Virus record (IMG/VR): IMGVR_UViG_3300026484_000346
Span: 1 to 47,394 of that record
Strand: one strand, 5' to 3'
Origin: a virus
DNA length: 47,394 nt
Shown here piece after piece: positions 1 to 8,546 of this stretch. Every line of letters begins with the position of its first letter. Position 1 is the stretch's first letter. The translations under genes and the position numbers were made by a program. The notes beneath the pieces are model-generated. The model had not been told where the DNA came from, searched no databases, and was given only the letters and a program-made list of their open reading frames with translations.

Positions 1-545
1 AACCAGTATAAAAAATTAATGACTGTGGAGTTCTTATACCACTATAGAAATTGTTCTATAGAAGTTACTTAGAAGCAGTAAATAAGGATAGTATAACTTT
101 TTATACTATTATATAGATTTATATTCTTTAAATAAATTTATATTTCTTTGCTATTATATTAGTATTTAAAAAATACAGAATACTACAAGAGTTTAAGAAT
201 TCAGATATTAATATAAAATCTCAACAAGAAAAAGTAAATATGAAAAATTATCAGAAAAAGAGAAGTATATACAAGACATAAACATAGGTAAAGTAGTCAA
301 ACTTAGGAGAGAAAATATGTCTGAAGAGTTAAAAGAAATTCATTAAATAAATTCTACTAAATGGATGAAAGAAAAACAAAAGAAGAGATGATTATCGTAA
401 ACAATAAAAAAGTTTAAACGGAATGAAAAAAAGTAGGGCAAAAGTGTTCACTTTGACTGACCTCAAAACAAAGTTTATACAGTTAAAATACTAAAAGAAT
501 TAAAAATACTTTTGCAAGGCTAATAATATTGTTTATAACATAATT
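1..545 (+). other. No intact gene; degenerate coding remnants
   Basis: No open frame of useful length is visible. The + strand holds short broken frames rich in Lys/Glu, for example around 240-345, that stop at TAA near 344 and resume after it. They read like a decayed endonuclease or a 3' gene remnant. Two strong hairpins occur at about 42-61 (CTATAGAA/TTCTATAG) and 88-109 (ATAGTATAA/TTATACTAT). A further short frame at 554-634 ends in TGA and may be the tail of a lost gene. Nothing is recognisable by function. Confidence 0.3.
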
Positions 546-553
546 TATAAATA
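546..553 (+). promoter_or_regulatory. T4-type late promoter upstream of gene 21
   Basis: Exact TATAAATA octamer about 105 bases upstream of the protease start codon. The same octamer recurs before genes 22 and 23 and other + strand structural genes. T4 late promoters use this sequence as their only core element. Confidence 0.55.
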
Positions 554-657
554 CTACAAAGAAGGGATTTCTGTACCATCTGCATCTAATTCTGACAATA
601 AATATAGAATTAGTAGAGATATTACAGAAAACTGATTATGCAAATAAGGAGGTATAT

Positions 658-1899
658 ATGAAATTATTAATTGACGAGCCGCTAATGTTGGAAGGTTCAA
701 TTGAAGATGAGTTAAACGAGGCGTCGGGTGCAAATGAAAGAAACTATTATTTAAGTGGTGTTTTCAGCTCTCCTGATACTAAAAACCGTAATGGTAGAGT
801 TTATTCGAGAGCGATATGGGAAAAAGAGGTAAAGGCTTACCAGACTGAAATTGTTAATAAGACAGTAAATAGTTTAGGGGAGTGGCAGCATCCCCCTCGC
901 TCAAATGTAGACCCCATGAAAGCAGTAATAAGAATAGTTGAAATGGGCTTCAAAGAAGACGGACAAGTTTGGGGTAAATGTAAGATTCTTAATAATAACA
1001 GCGAAGCCACAAATGCCATTAAGGGCCTTATTAAAGAAGGAATTAAGATAGGAATTAGCACGAGAGGTGTAGGTAAAGTTTCTGCTACAGGCGTTGTTGA
1101 AGAATATAAAATGATAACAGCAGATTTAGTAGATATGCCATCAAATTATGGTTCGGAATTAAATGGCGTTGTTGAAGGTGTACAATTCTTAAATGGTATA
1201 GCACAAGACAAAGAATATCAAATTGACGAAAACGGTTGTATCGGTGAAGCTTGTTCTTTAGCAAGTACACAAATAGCCGAAGCAAACGAAAGTAATAAAC
1301 CTTGTCCTATACAGGAAAAAATTACTGAAGCAGTTACAAAAGCTAAAGAAGAAATATATGATAATATCGATGCTTATTTACAGGAGTCTTTTAAAGAAAT
1401 AGAGACAGAAAGAGTTCAACTTATAGAAGGTATTTCAGATTTTTTAAATTCCAAACCAGTAAACGAAAAAGCTCTAAAAATCAAAGATGTTGAAAAAGCT
1501 TTAAAAGCTGGAAAAATAGTAAACGCTACTTATAATAATGGTATTTGGTGTTCTATTCAGGATTTAGAAAACGGTACTGTTTATGTAATGGATCAAAACG
1601 ATGATGAAAAAGAACTAGAATTTTCTAAATTATCAGACGTTGAAATAGTAGAATCTAAAAAGAAAAAAGATAATTTTGCTGATAAACTTTTAGAAGCACT
1701 AAGAGCTAAAGAAGAAAAATCTAAAGATGGCGCTAAAAAAGATGAAGACAATAAGGATTCAACAGTAGGAAAATGTGCCGAATGTGGTAAAGAAGTTGAA
1801 GAAGACGAAAAATTTTGTAAGGCTTGTTTGGATAAAGAAGAAATAGTTGAGTCAGACTTAATGGCAAGACTAAAAAACAAAGTCTTTAATAATCAATAA
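658..1899 (+). CDS. 21: Prohead core protease (T4 gp21-like) with C-terminal zinc ribbon
   Basis: Serine protease of the T4 gp21 type that should cleave scaffold, capsid and packaged proteins after (I/L)xE-type sites during head maturation. Residues 30-180 match the family: NRNGRVYSR near 43-51, GEWQHPPRSNVDP with candidate catalytic His78, GISTRGVG with candidate nucleophile Ser134, then ADLVDMPSN near 155-163. The protein is 413 residues, roughly twice T4 gp21. The extra C-terminal half is charged and ends in a zinc-ribbon pattern, C373-x2-C376...C387-x2-C390. A strong ribosome site (AAGGAGG) precedes the ATG. It is followed directly by scaffold and capsid genes, the usual T4 order. Confidence 0.88.
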   Translation: MKLLIDEPLMLEGSIEDELNEASGANERNYYLSGVFSSPDTKNRNGRVYSRAIWEKEVKAYQTEIVNKTVNSLGEWQHPPRSNVDPMKAVIRIVEMGFKEDGQVWGKCKILNNNSEATNAIKGLIKEGIKIGISTRGVGKVSATGVVEEYKMITADLVDMPSNYGSELNGVVEGVQFLNGIAQDKEYQIDENGCIGEACSLASTQIAEANESNKPCPIQEKITEAVTKAKEEIYDNIDAYLQESFKEIETERVQLIEGISDFLNSKPVNEKALKIKDVEKALKAGKIVNATYNNGIWCSIQDLENGTVYVMDQNDDEKELEFSKLSDVEIVESKKKKDNFADKLLEALRAKEEKSKDGAKKDEDNKDSTVGKCAECGKEVEEDEKFCKACLDKEEIVESDLMARLKNKVFNNQ

Positions 1900-1903
1900 A
1901 ACT

Positions 1904-1911
1904 TATAAATA
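1904..1911 (+). promoter_or_regulatory. T4-type late promoter upstream of gene 22
   Basis: Exact TATAAATA directly after the gene 21 stop codon. It would give gene 22 its own late transcript with a leader of about 110 bases. Confidence 0.6.
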
Positions 1912-1934
1912 TTATTAATTAATATAGTATATAT

Positions 1935-2002
1935 AAAAATTAGGTCCTTTTTGGACATTGACCGAAATGTCATTAAAACTATCTAATTTTTATCGATAAA
2001 AA
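1935..2002 (+). promoter_or_regulatory. Structured leader between genes 21 and 22
   Basis: AAAAATTAG (1935-1943) can pair with CTAATTTTT (1983-1991), enclosing two small hairpins: GTCC/GGAC around a T run, and GACAT/ATGTC. A palindrome TTTTTATCGATAAAAA follows at about 1987-2002 and overlaps the outer stem, so two folds compete. The location, just upstream of the gene 22 ribosome site, suggests attenuation or translational control. A terminator is the alternative. Confidence 0.45.
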
Positions 2003-2028
2003 TTAAAAAAACAAGGGAGAAAATAAAT

Positions 2029-2712
2029 ATGAAACAAATTTTAGAAAGTTTAGAAGTAGCTGAAGAAACTAAAGTTGCATTACAAGAGTCTTTTGACGCT
2101 GCAGTTTTAAAAGAAGCAGTTATACTCGCGGAATCTAAAGAAGAAGCTTATGAAGAATATATGCTAGCTCAAATGACAGAAATGAAGTCTGAATTAGAAG
2201 ATACACTTGACGCTTACTTAGAAAAAGTAGTTGAACAATTCGTAGAAGACAATACATTTGCTATTGACGAATCAGTTAAATCTGAAAAATATGATGCTGT
2301 TCTTGAAGGATTCAATTCTTTAATGATTGCTACAGGTGTAGAAATTGCTCAAATAGCAGAGGCAAAAGAAGAAGTTGAAGAAGAAACAAATGAGTCTGCT
2401 GAGATTTTAGCTGACAAATTAATGGCTGAAAATATAGAACTTAAAGAAAGAAATGCTGAATTGTTAAAAACAGGTCTTGTAAAAGAATCTGCTGAAGATA
2501 TGACAGTAGTTCAAAGAGATAAATTCTTAAAATTGGCAAGAGTAGTTGAATTTAAAGCATCTGCACCAGTAGATTTCATTGAAAAAATGGATACTTTAGT
2601 AGAAGCCGTTAAAGGTGAAAAAGTTGTTACTGAAAAAGTATCAGAGAAAGTTGGAGAAAAATTGATTGTAGAAAACACAAAATATGTGTCATCTGCTAGT
2701 CACTTATTCTAA
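2029..2712 (+). CDS. 22: Prohead scaffold (core) protein, T4 gp22-like
   Basis: Predicted internal scaffold of the prohead, 227 residues, very rich in Glu, Lys and Ala and almost entirely helical or coiled coil. It lies between the prohead protease and the major capsid protein, as gp22 does in T4-like phages. Residues about 130-150 (ILADKLMAENIELKERNAEL) and the region after it resemble the C-terminal part of gp22 proteins. The start has a clear ribosome site (AAGGGAG). It should be degraded by gp21 during maturation; several (I/L)xE-like sites are present. Assignment rests on position, composition and local similarity. Confidence 0.8.
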   Translation: MKQILESLEVAEETKVALQESFDAAVLKEAVILAESKEEAYEEYMLAQMTEMKSELEDTLDAYLEKVVEQFVEDNTFAIDESVKSEKYDAVLEGFNSLMIATGVEIAQIAEAKEEVEEETNESAEILADKLMAENIELKERNAELLKTGLVKESAEDMTVVQRDKFLKLARVVEFKASAPVDFIEKMDTLVEAVKGEKVVTEKVSEKVGEKLIVENTKYVSSASHLF

Positions 2713-2731
2713 GAACACACTATATATATAA

Positions 2732-2739
2732 TATAAATA
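2732..2739 (+). promoter_or_regulatory. T4-type late promoter upstream of gene 23
   Basis: Exact TATAAATA 33 bases upstream of the capsid protein ATG, with TAGGAG as ribosome site between them. Confidence 0.7.
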
Positions 2740-2771
2740 ATTAAAATACAAAAAAATAGGAGAATACAAAA

Positions 2772-4136
2772 ATGAATGAAATTTTATTAACAGAAAAATA
2801 TTCTGATCTTTTAGAGTCAGATAAAATGCCAGCAATTAAAGCTAGTGAAAAGTCAAATATTGCTCTTTTGCTTGAAAACCAAGCAAACGAAGAGGCGAGA
2901 TTAATGTCTGAGGGAACTGTTGCAGGTGATGTTGCACAATTTACTCCAATATTTATGCCTCTTGCAAGAAGAATTCAACCAGCATTAATTGCTAATGAAT
3001 TAGTTGGTGTACAACCATTAACAAGTCCTACTGGATTTATTTACTCACTTGCTTTCAGATATACTGGAAAAGGTGCAAATGCTCAAGACAGAACAAGTGG
3101 AAGATTATCACCAGTAGCTGGCGGACAAATAATTGATGTTGCTGTTACAGGTACTGCACCAGTTAAAGGTGATGTTGTTAAAGTTGGAGACGCTTCTGCA
3201 ACTGTAATTTATGTTGAAGAATCAACATTTTTAATTGATGCTAAAATTGGATCTGCAGGTGCTACTTTAACAGATAACACAACTGATGCTAATGAAATCG
3301 GTACTATTTCGGCTTCTTTCTCAAATGAGTTAGCTTTCAGAAAGATACTTAAAGGTTATACTGGTTCTTTACCAACTTCACAAGCAGAGTTATTAGGTTA
3401 TGATATGTCTGAGATCGGTTTCGAAATCAAACAAACACAAATTGGTGTTGAATCTAGAAAACTTAAAGCTGAATATACTGTTGAAATGTACCAAGATTTA
3501 AAATCTATGCATGGACTTAATGCTGATGAAGAATTGATGAATATTATGGCTGTTGAAATTCAAAATGAACTTGATAGAGAAATTGTAGATAAAGTTAATA
3601 GTTGGGCTTCTGTTGCAGCCGATTTTAAAATTGGTGGTACTGATGCATCAGGTTCAACTAGATTTGAACTTGAAAATATGGCTCACTTAAGCTTAAAAAT
3701 TGCTAACGAGTCAAGAGAAATTGCTAGATTAACAAGAAGAGGGGCGGGTAATATTTTACTTGTTTCACCAAAAGTTGCTACAGTTTTAGAACAAGTTAAA
3801 GGTTATAAAGCAATTGAAAATCTTTCAAGTGTTGATGCTACTGCTGTTGGTGTTTCTGTTATCGGAACATTTAACAAAATGAAAGTTGTTATGGATGCTT
3901 TTGCAGAATCTGACTATTGTACAGTTTTATACAAAGGTAATGATAGAAGAGATGCAATTGGATACTTTGCCCCTTATGTACCAGTTTCTTTTACAAGAGT
4001 AGTACATCCAGAGTCAGGACAGCCTGCAATAATTTTAAATACGCGATACGGTATTAAAGAAAATCCAATGAACTCAGCTGAATCTTGTTATGCAAGATCG
4101 TTTGCAGTTAATTTTTCAGATAGTTTCTTAAAATAA
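2772..4136 (+). CDS. 23: Major capsid protein, T4 gp23-like
   Basis: Main head shell protein, 454 residues. Family landmarks visible are GVQPLTSPTGFIYSL (about residue 78), the central EIGFEIKQTQIGVESRKLKA segment and MHGLNADEEL (about 240-260), RRGAGNILLVSP, and the late FAPYVPVSFTRVVHPESGQP and RYGIKENP segments. The N-terminal roughly 50 residues resemble the leader that gp21 removes in T4. Residues about 115-175 form a Gly/Thr/Val-rich inserted beta domain. The last 8 codons plus the downstream terminator are duplicated at 5270. Codon use is cleaner and less AT-extreme than in the neighbouring endonuclease genes, as expected for a highly expressed gene. Confidence 0.93.
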   Translation: MNEILLTEKYSDLLESDKMPAIKASEKSNIALLLENQANEEARLMSEGTVAGDVAQFTPIFMPLARRIQPALIANELVGVQPLTSPTGFIYSLAFRYTGKGANAQDRTSGRLSPVAGGQIIDVAVTGTAPVKGDVVKVGDASATVIYVEESTFLIDAKIGSAGATLTDNTTDANEIGTISASFSNELAFRKILKGYTGSLPTSQAELLGYDMSEIGFEIKQTQIGVESRKLKAEYTVEMYQDLKSMHGLNADEELMNIMAVEIQNELDREIVDKVNSWASVAADFKIGGTDASGSTRFELENMAHLSLKIANESREIARLTRRGAGNILLVSPKVATVLEQVKGYKAIENLSSVDATAVGVSVIGTFNKMKVVMDAFAESDYCTVLYKGNDRRDAIGYFAPYVPVSFTRVVHPESGQPAIILNTRYGIKENPMNSAESCYARSFAVNFSDSFLK

Positions 4137-4263
4137 TATTTTAAGACTATTGATTAAGTAAAATAAAGGTAAGAATTAAGTTTCTTACCTTTTATATTTT
4201 TATATGTACTATATTTTTCTTTTAGCGGGGTTTAGATATAGTACATATAAAAATATAAATAAA
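4109..4263 (+). repeat. 155-bp direct repeat, copy 1 (gene 23 tail, terminator, late promoter)
   Basis: Identical to 5270-5424. It contains the last codons of gene 23, a hairpin terminator, the AT-rich inverted repeat of the endonuclease leader and a TATAAATA. After a short unlike linker, similarity resumes with CCCGCTAGGTTCTGTTATCT. The duplication brackets the first endonuclease gene. Confidence 0.95.
4165..4195 (+). terminator. Terminator of gene 23
   Basis: AAAGGTAAGAA and TTTCTTACCTTT pair around a short loop, followed by a T-rich tail. Present in both copies of the 155-bp repeat. Confidence 0.75.
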
Positions 4264-4282
4264 AAAGATACAAATCCCGCTA
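4193..4282 (+). promoter_or_regulatory. Pseudoknot-type leader of endonuclease 1, with late promoter inside
   Basis: A perfect 22-bp inverted repeat (4193-4214 with 4236-4257) has TAGCGGGGTTT (4223-4233) in its loop. This can pair with AAATCCCGCTA (4272-4282), giving an H-type pseudoknot with one G-U pair. TATAAATA at 4254-4261 lies at the right arm, so late transcripts starting there would lack the left strands. The same arrangement precedes the endonucleases at 5479 and 40215. Confidence 0.65.
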
Positions 4283-4310
4283 GGTTCTGTTATCTTAAAC
4301 GGGGCAAATT

Positions 4311-5297
4311 ATGAAGCTACTACAATATAAACATAATAAAATTAATTATGATAAATTAAATACAAATAAAGCATATAAAAAATCTGTAATAAATAAACTA
4401 AAATTTTGGTATTTTTACAATAGATACAGTGAAGAAACTGCCTTTTATTGGTTATATAAAAAGAGAAGAAACCAAATACATACATTCATAAAATTCTTTA
4501 ATATAAAATCAAAAATATTTAAAGACAACAAAAGTTCAACAGAATATTTTTACAATAAAATATTTGCTAAAAAATGTATTGAATGTAACAAGACATTTGC
4601 TTCTAAAACAGGAAAGTTTTGTTCTGTGAAATGTTCCAATAATTATAAAGCAAAGGATGCTGATTTTATAGTAAAACTAAGTAATGGTATAAAAAAGTCT
4701 TGGGAAAATCTTAGTTCTAAAGAAAGAGCTATTAGAAAGAAACAAATCTCAGAAGGAAACAAGAAATTTTATGCTAATTTATCTGAACAAGAATATAAAG
4801 ATTTTTGGGATAATTGGAAAACGACATATAAGGCAACTTGTTTATTAAATTATGGTTATAACAATTATTTTGAGGTACCTAAGCATATAGAATCTTTCAA
4901 GGAAAAAAGAAAACAAACAAATATTTTAAGATATGGTGGATTAGCACCCAATTGTTCCGAAGACATAAAAATGAAAGTTAGAAAAACATTAAGAAAAACA
5001 AATGAAGCATCTGGCAAATGGGTAAAAGAAGAAGATGTTTCAGACTTTAAGTTATATTCAAAAATAACAAGAAAACTAACAGAAAAGCAACCAATACATT
5101 TATTAGAAAATTTTAATAAAAGAGGAACAGTAGATAAAGAAGGAGCTTATCATCTAGATCATAAAACCCCAATAAAATATGGCTTTGATAATTGTATCTT
5201 GCCTTATATTATAGCAGATATAAAAAATTTAGAAATGATACCTGCATTAGATAATATCAAAAAAGGGAGTAATTTTTCAGATAGTTTCTTAAAATAA
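4311..5297 (+). CDS. HNH homing endonuclease, 3' end fused to duplicated gene 23 tail
   Basis: Free-standing homing endonuclease of 328 residues. The N-terminal part is basic. A zinc-finger-like CIECNKTFASKTGKFCSVKC stretch lies near 88-107, and the C-terminal HNH motif reads YHLDHKTPI...NCILPYIIADIKNLEMIP...N..KG at about 283-322. The last eight residues, NFSDSFLK, are those of the capsid protein and come from the 155-bp duplication, so the reading frame runs into the copied gene 23 end. This implies insertion at, or recombination with, the 3' end of gene 23. The start ATG is preceded by a weak GGGG ribosome site 29 bases after the pseudoknot leader. Confidence 0.8.
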   Translation: MKLLQYKHNKINYDKLNTNKAYKKSVINKLKFWYFYNRYSEETAFYWLYKKRRNQIHTFIKFFNIKSKIFKDNKSSTEYFYNKIFAKKCIECNKTFASKTGKFCSVKCSNNYKAKDADFIVKLSNGIKKSWENLSSKERAIRKKQISEGNKKFYANLSEQEYKDFWDNWKTTYKATCLLNYGYNNYFEVPKHIESFKEKRKQTNILRYGGLAPNCSEDIKMKVRKTLRKTNEASGKWVKEEDVSDFKLYSKITRKLTEKQPIHLLENFNKRGTVDKEGAYHLDHKTPIKYGFDNCILPYIIADIKNLEMIPALDNIKKGSNFSDSFLK

Positions 5298-5424
5298 TAT
5301 TTTAAGACTATTGATTAAGTAAAATAAAGGTAAGAATTAAGTTTCTTACCTTTTATATTTTTATATGTACTATATTTTTCTTTTAGCGGGGTTTAGATAT
5401 AGTACATATAAAAATATAAATAAA
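5270..5424 (+). repeat. 155-bp direct repeat, copy 2
   Basis: Identical to 4109-4263. It supplies the stop codon and terminator of endonuclease 1 and the leader of the endonuclease pseudogene that follows. Confidence 0.95.
5326..5356 (+). terminator. Terminator after endonuclease 1
   Basis: Second copy of the gene 23 terminator hairpin within the 155-bp repeat. Confidence 0.7.
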
Positions 5425-5448
5425 TTAAAAAGGTAAGAAACCCCGCTA
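5354..5448 (+). promoter_or_regulatory. Pseudoknot-type leader of the endonuclease pseudogene
   Basis: Same 22-bp inverted repeat as at 4193. Here the loop TAGCGGGGTTT (5384-5394) meets a perfect partner AAACCCCGCTA (5438-5448), where copy 1 has a T. The distal strand thus changed in a linker that otherwise diverged while pairing was kept. Late octamer at 5415-5422. Confidence 0.6.
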
Positions 5449-5478
5449 GGTTCTGTTATCTTAAATGGAGCAAAACAA

Positions 5479-6910
5479 ATGACCAAACAATACCTATTAG
5501 ATAACAAAGACTTTTTTTAAAGAAAAACGGAAATATCAATTCTCTTAAGCTTAAAAAGTATAAAGTTAAAGTCGAAGATTTTTATAAAATAATTAATAAC
5601 CTTGATTCTACTCCCTTATGCATTTGTGGGCGCAACAGAAAGTTTATTCGAGGGAATTATTTGAATAGTTGTGGAGCTAAAGAATGTGCTTATAAAACAG
5701 CTCGTCTTAAGACTAAAAACAATAAGAACTATGAAATGGTAAGAGAACAAAATAAGCTTAAAACTAAAGAAATTAACACTAAAAAAGAGAAAATACGAAA
5801 AGAAATATCTAATTTAAACAGATATCATAAAGAACTAGATCAAGGTTACAAAATTGGCATGTCTGTAGATAACCCTACAGATGTCAATAGAGAGTACTGG
5901 ACAATAAATTTTATAGAAAACAATTTATTTGATAAAGAACAGTGCATCAATTATCATAAATGTAGTGCATCGTATATAGATAAAACCAAAAAGTTTTTCA
6001 GTATTTTAATCCCTAATAAGCCTACAAAAGATACTATAGAACAAAGAATTAACAAAGAATTCAATAACATATTCACAATAAACGATAGAATCTTTATAAA
6101 GCCTTTGGAAATAGATTTAATAAATGAAGAAAATAAGTTTGGTATAGAATACAATGGTCTTATATGGCATAGTTTAGGCAAATCAGAACATAGCAAATTC
6201 AATAACTTAAATGAAAGAGAATTTAAAAATAAACACATAAATAAAACCAATTTAGCGGAAGGAAAAGGAATACAATTATTTCATATATTTGAAAATGAAT
6301 GTTAAATAAAAATAAAAAAAGTATATGGATTTCTATAATAGAGGATAAATTAAATAAAAATAAAAAAGTTGGTGCTAGAAAATGTATAATAAAAGAAGTT
6401 CTTAATAAGGAAGCTAAAGAATTCATAGATGATAACCATATGCAAGGATACTCTAACTCTTCTATAAGAATAGGTTTATATTATGAAGAAGAGCTAATGT
6501 CTATAATGACTTTTGGGAAGTCTAGATTTAATAAAAATATAGAATATGAACTTATTAGGTTTTGTACTAAGAAAGGATATACTATACAAGGTGGAGGTTC
6601 TAAGTTGCTTAAGTACTTTGAAAGAACATATAAACCTAAGAGTTTGATATCATATGCTAATAGAAGATGGAGTACAGGTAATTTCTATATAAAATCAGGC
6701 TTCACATTTAGTCATAATACTCTACCCAATTATTTCTATTTTCATCCTAAAGAAAACATACTATGGTCTAGAAATAAGTTCCAAAAACATAAGTTAAAAG
6801 GTTTATTAGAAACCTTTAATCCAGATGTTACTGAAACCATAAATATGTTTAACAACGGTTATAGAAAAATTTATGATTCAGGCAATAAAGTATACTTAAA
6901 AGAGTATTAA
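5479..6910 (+). pseudogene. Frameshifted VSR-fold homing endonuclease (relic of the type intact at 36933-38558)
   Basis: The reading frame starts at ATG 5479 and runs into a stop after 12 codons at a T tract (5511-5517). The original frame continues from there and ends at 6305 in FENEC-stop, where the intact relative reads FENEW. One missing G there moves the rest into the frame 6299-6910. The parts are a Cys-containing N-terminal region, the endonuclease core (PLEIDLINEENKFGIEYNGL, then WHS) and a C-terminal domain with ARKCIIKEV...HMQGY...IMTFGKSRF...YANRRWSTGNFY. Two single-base losses mean no full-length protein. It lies downstream of the duplicated gene 23 tail. Confidence 0.85.
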
Positions 6911-6916
6911 TTTTTG

Positions 6917-7132
6917 TTATTGTCTCCGTGAATTAAAACATTTTTCAATTTGTTTAAATATAAAATCTTTATTTCCGGGTTTCAATTCTCTGCCGTTACA
7001 TTTATAAAAATTATAAAATTTTATTAAATCCTTCTTCCTAATAGTTTTAATAAATGCTCCATACCCATAACTATGTCCTTCGCCCCAAACCAATATATTT
7101 CTAATTACTTTTGCGGGTAGTTTATAAGCCAT
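6917..7132 (-). CDS. Small basic protein, unknown function
   Basis: A 71-residue Lys-rich protein containing WGEGHSYGYGAF in the middle. Its ATG overlaps the stop of the upstream membrane protein (TAATG), which indicates translational coupling in a minus-strand operon. No family recognised. Confidence 0.6.
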   Translation of the reverse strand: MAYKLPAKVIRNILVWGEGHSYGYGAFIKTIRKKDLIKFYNFYKCNGRELKPGNKDFIFKQIEKCFNSRRQ

Positions 7133-8307
7133 TATCTTTTTCTTTCCTGGTTATTAAGGAATTTATATGCAATAAATCCACTTATAATTATATTTCCTAA
7201 AAGAATTAATAATTGCCATTTCCAATCTAATGTTATATTCTCTTTAAGGTATGCAAATTCAGCCATCGGTTTTCTAATATATTCTGAGTTTATCAATTTT
7301 TCAAATTCTGCTAGTATTAATGGATTAACTTCTTTTCCATCAAAATTATTTTGCATATCTACTATAAAATCTGTATTATTAGTGAAACAAATCACATCTG
7401 ACCATTGAATCTTTTTATTTTCATCAATCCCTAATACTAAAGTTATATCATTTTTCTTACCCATTGACCAATGTTGTGATAAAGCATCCTTAAAACTTCT
7501 GTCAAATTTATCTGCTGATACAATATATATTATTGGATTTGCTTGTTTAGTTTCACCGACTCTTGTAGAAAGTTTATTTGTTAAATGTAACATTGTATTT
7601 AAATCAACCTTACCAGTTGTATCAATTATTCTGTTTAATTTTGTTTCACCATATTTACCCTTATAAAGTGACGGATATTCTCTCAAAATTCCTATTTTAA
7701 CAAGTTGTGCTATATTTTCTTTAGGTACTTTTAAATGAATTACATTTCCTTTTGCTGCAGCAACTACATTTTCATAACTATGTCCTACAGATGTTGCTAT
7801 AGCTTTATTTGGATATGATACAAATTTATTACCATCTCCAAACGAAACTTGTCCGCTTCTATGAAGATATACTTCTTTAGAGCCAAACTCTCTTGAAGTT
7901 TTTAAATAATCACCTCGTCTGATAGAAATGGTTTCACCTAAATCTGTTTTAATCTGATAATATGGACTATGATAATCTCTTCTTGTTTTTGGTCTGGTAC
8001 AAGTTCTAGGAGCTTTAGAAGTACCACAAGGATAACTTTCTGTATAATGAACTAATTCTGTCCATTCTTCATAATATGTACTTGACTTCACTTTTCCGTT
8101 GTAATAATTTGTGTCCCAAATTTCTGTACTAAATGAAAATGCCGCAAAAAATACAATACTTACATAAGCTAAAGTTGCTGCTGTCTGAATTCCAAACTCT
8201 TTCCAGATATATTCTCTATTTGTTAAAACCAAATACAATGCTATAATTATTGGAATACTTAAGTTCAGGATAAAACCCCAATTACTAACTATAATATCAA
8301 ATAACAT
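7132..8307 (-). CDS. Membrane protein with TPM-like extracytoplasmic domain
   Basis: 391 residues. Hydrophobic segments at about 9-27, 41-60 and 363-384 frame a large soluble region. The C-terminal third of that region (NPIIYIVSADKFDRSFKDAL, QHWSMGKKNDITLVLGID) recalls TPM/phosphatase-like domains found in membrane proteins, including phage ones. The pair CGT...CTR near 93-102 may form a disulphide. It belongs to an early operon read from the promoter near 8520. The function is unknown; altering the host envelope is a guess. Confidence 0.65.
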   Translation of the reverse strand: MLFDIIVSNWGFILNLSIPIIIALYLVLTNREYIWKEFGIQTAATLAYVSIVFFAAFSFSTEIWDTNYYNGKVKSSTYYEEWTELVHYTESYPCGTSKAPRTCTRPKTRRDYHSPYYQIKTDLGETISIRRGDYLKTSREFGSKEVYLHRSGQVSFGDGNKFVSYPNKAIATSVGHSYENVVAAAKGNVIHLKVPKENIAQLVKIGILREYPSLYKGKYGETKLNRIIDTTGKVDLNTMLHLTNKLSTRVGETKQANPIIYIVSADKFDRSFKDALSQHWSMGKKNDITLVLGIDENKKIQWSDVICFTNNTDFIVDMQNNFDGKEVNPLILAEFEKLINSEYIRKPMAEFAYLKENITLDWKWQLLILLGNIIISGFIAYKFLNNQERKR

Positions 8308-8490
8308 TTATAATCCTTTAAAATATTCTATCTTTGTTGCTACTTCTTTAGCAACTTCAGTGTGCTTATATTCAAAAGTTCTTGAAGTAGAACTATTATT
8401 TATAACACCGTAAACGGTAACATTCCCATCTTTTAAAGTTACTTTAAAAATTTTACTAAATGACTTTACTATATCTTTATAATTTTTCAT
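8308..8490 (-). CDS. Small protein, unknown
   Basis: 60 residues, first gene behind the early promoter at 8505-8545, abutting the membrane protein. It is a mixed beta/alpha sequence with no motif. A ribosome site (AAGGATAGAAAG) precedes the ATG. Confidence 0.6.
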   Translation of the reverse strand: MKNYKDIVKSFSKIFKVTLKDGNVTVYGVINNSSTSRTFEYKHTEVAKEVATKIEYFKGL

Positions 8491-8504
8491 CTTTCTATCC
8501 TTCT

Positions 8505-8545
8505 TTTTATATATTATAATTATAACATAATAACCTTAAAGAAAA
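8505..8545 (-). promoter_or_regulatory. Early-type promoter
   Basis: On the minus strand: TTAAGGTTATTATGTTATAAT, with TATAAT as -10 box and TTAAGG nine bases upstream of it. The same composite occurs at many minus-strand gene starts here (11.5, 18.7, 28.6, 36.9 kb). It serves the genes 8490 down to 6917. Confidence 0.65.
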
Positions 8546-8546
8546 A

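Noticed and set aside
4109-5424. Group I intron in gene 23
   Set aside because: Gene 23 is complete at its C-terminus and no P1/P7 elements are visible; the repeat is explained by duplication around an endonuclease gene.
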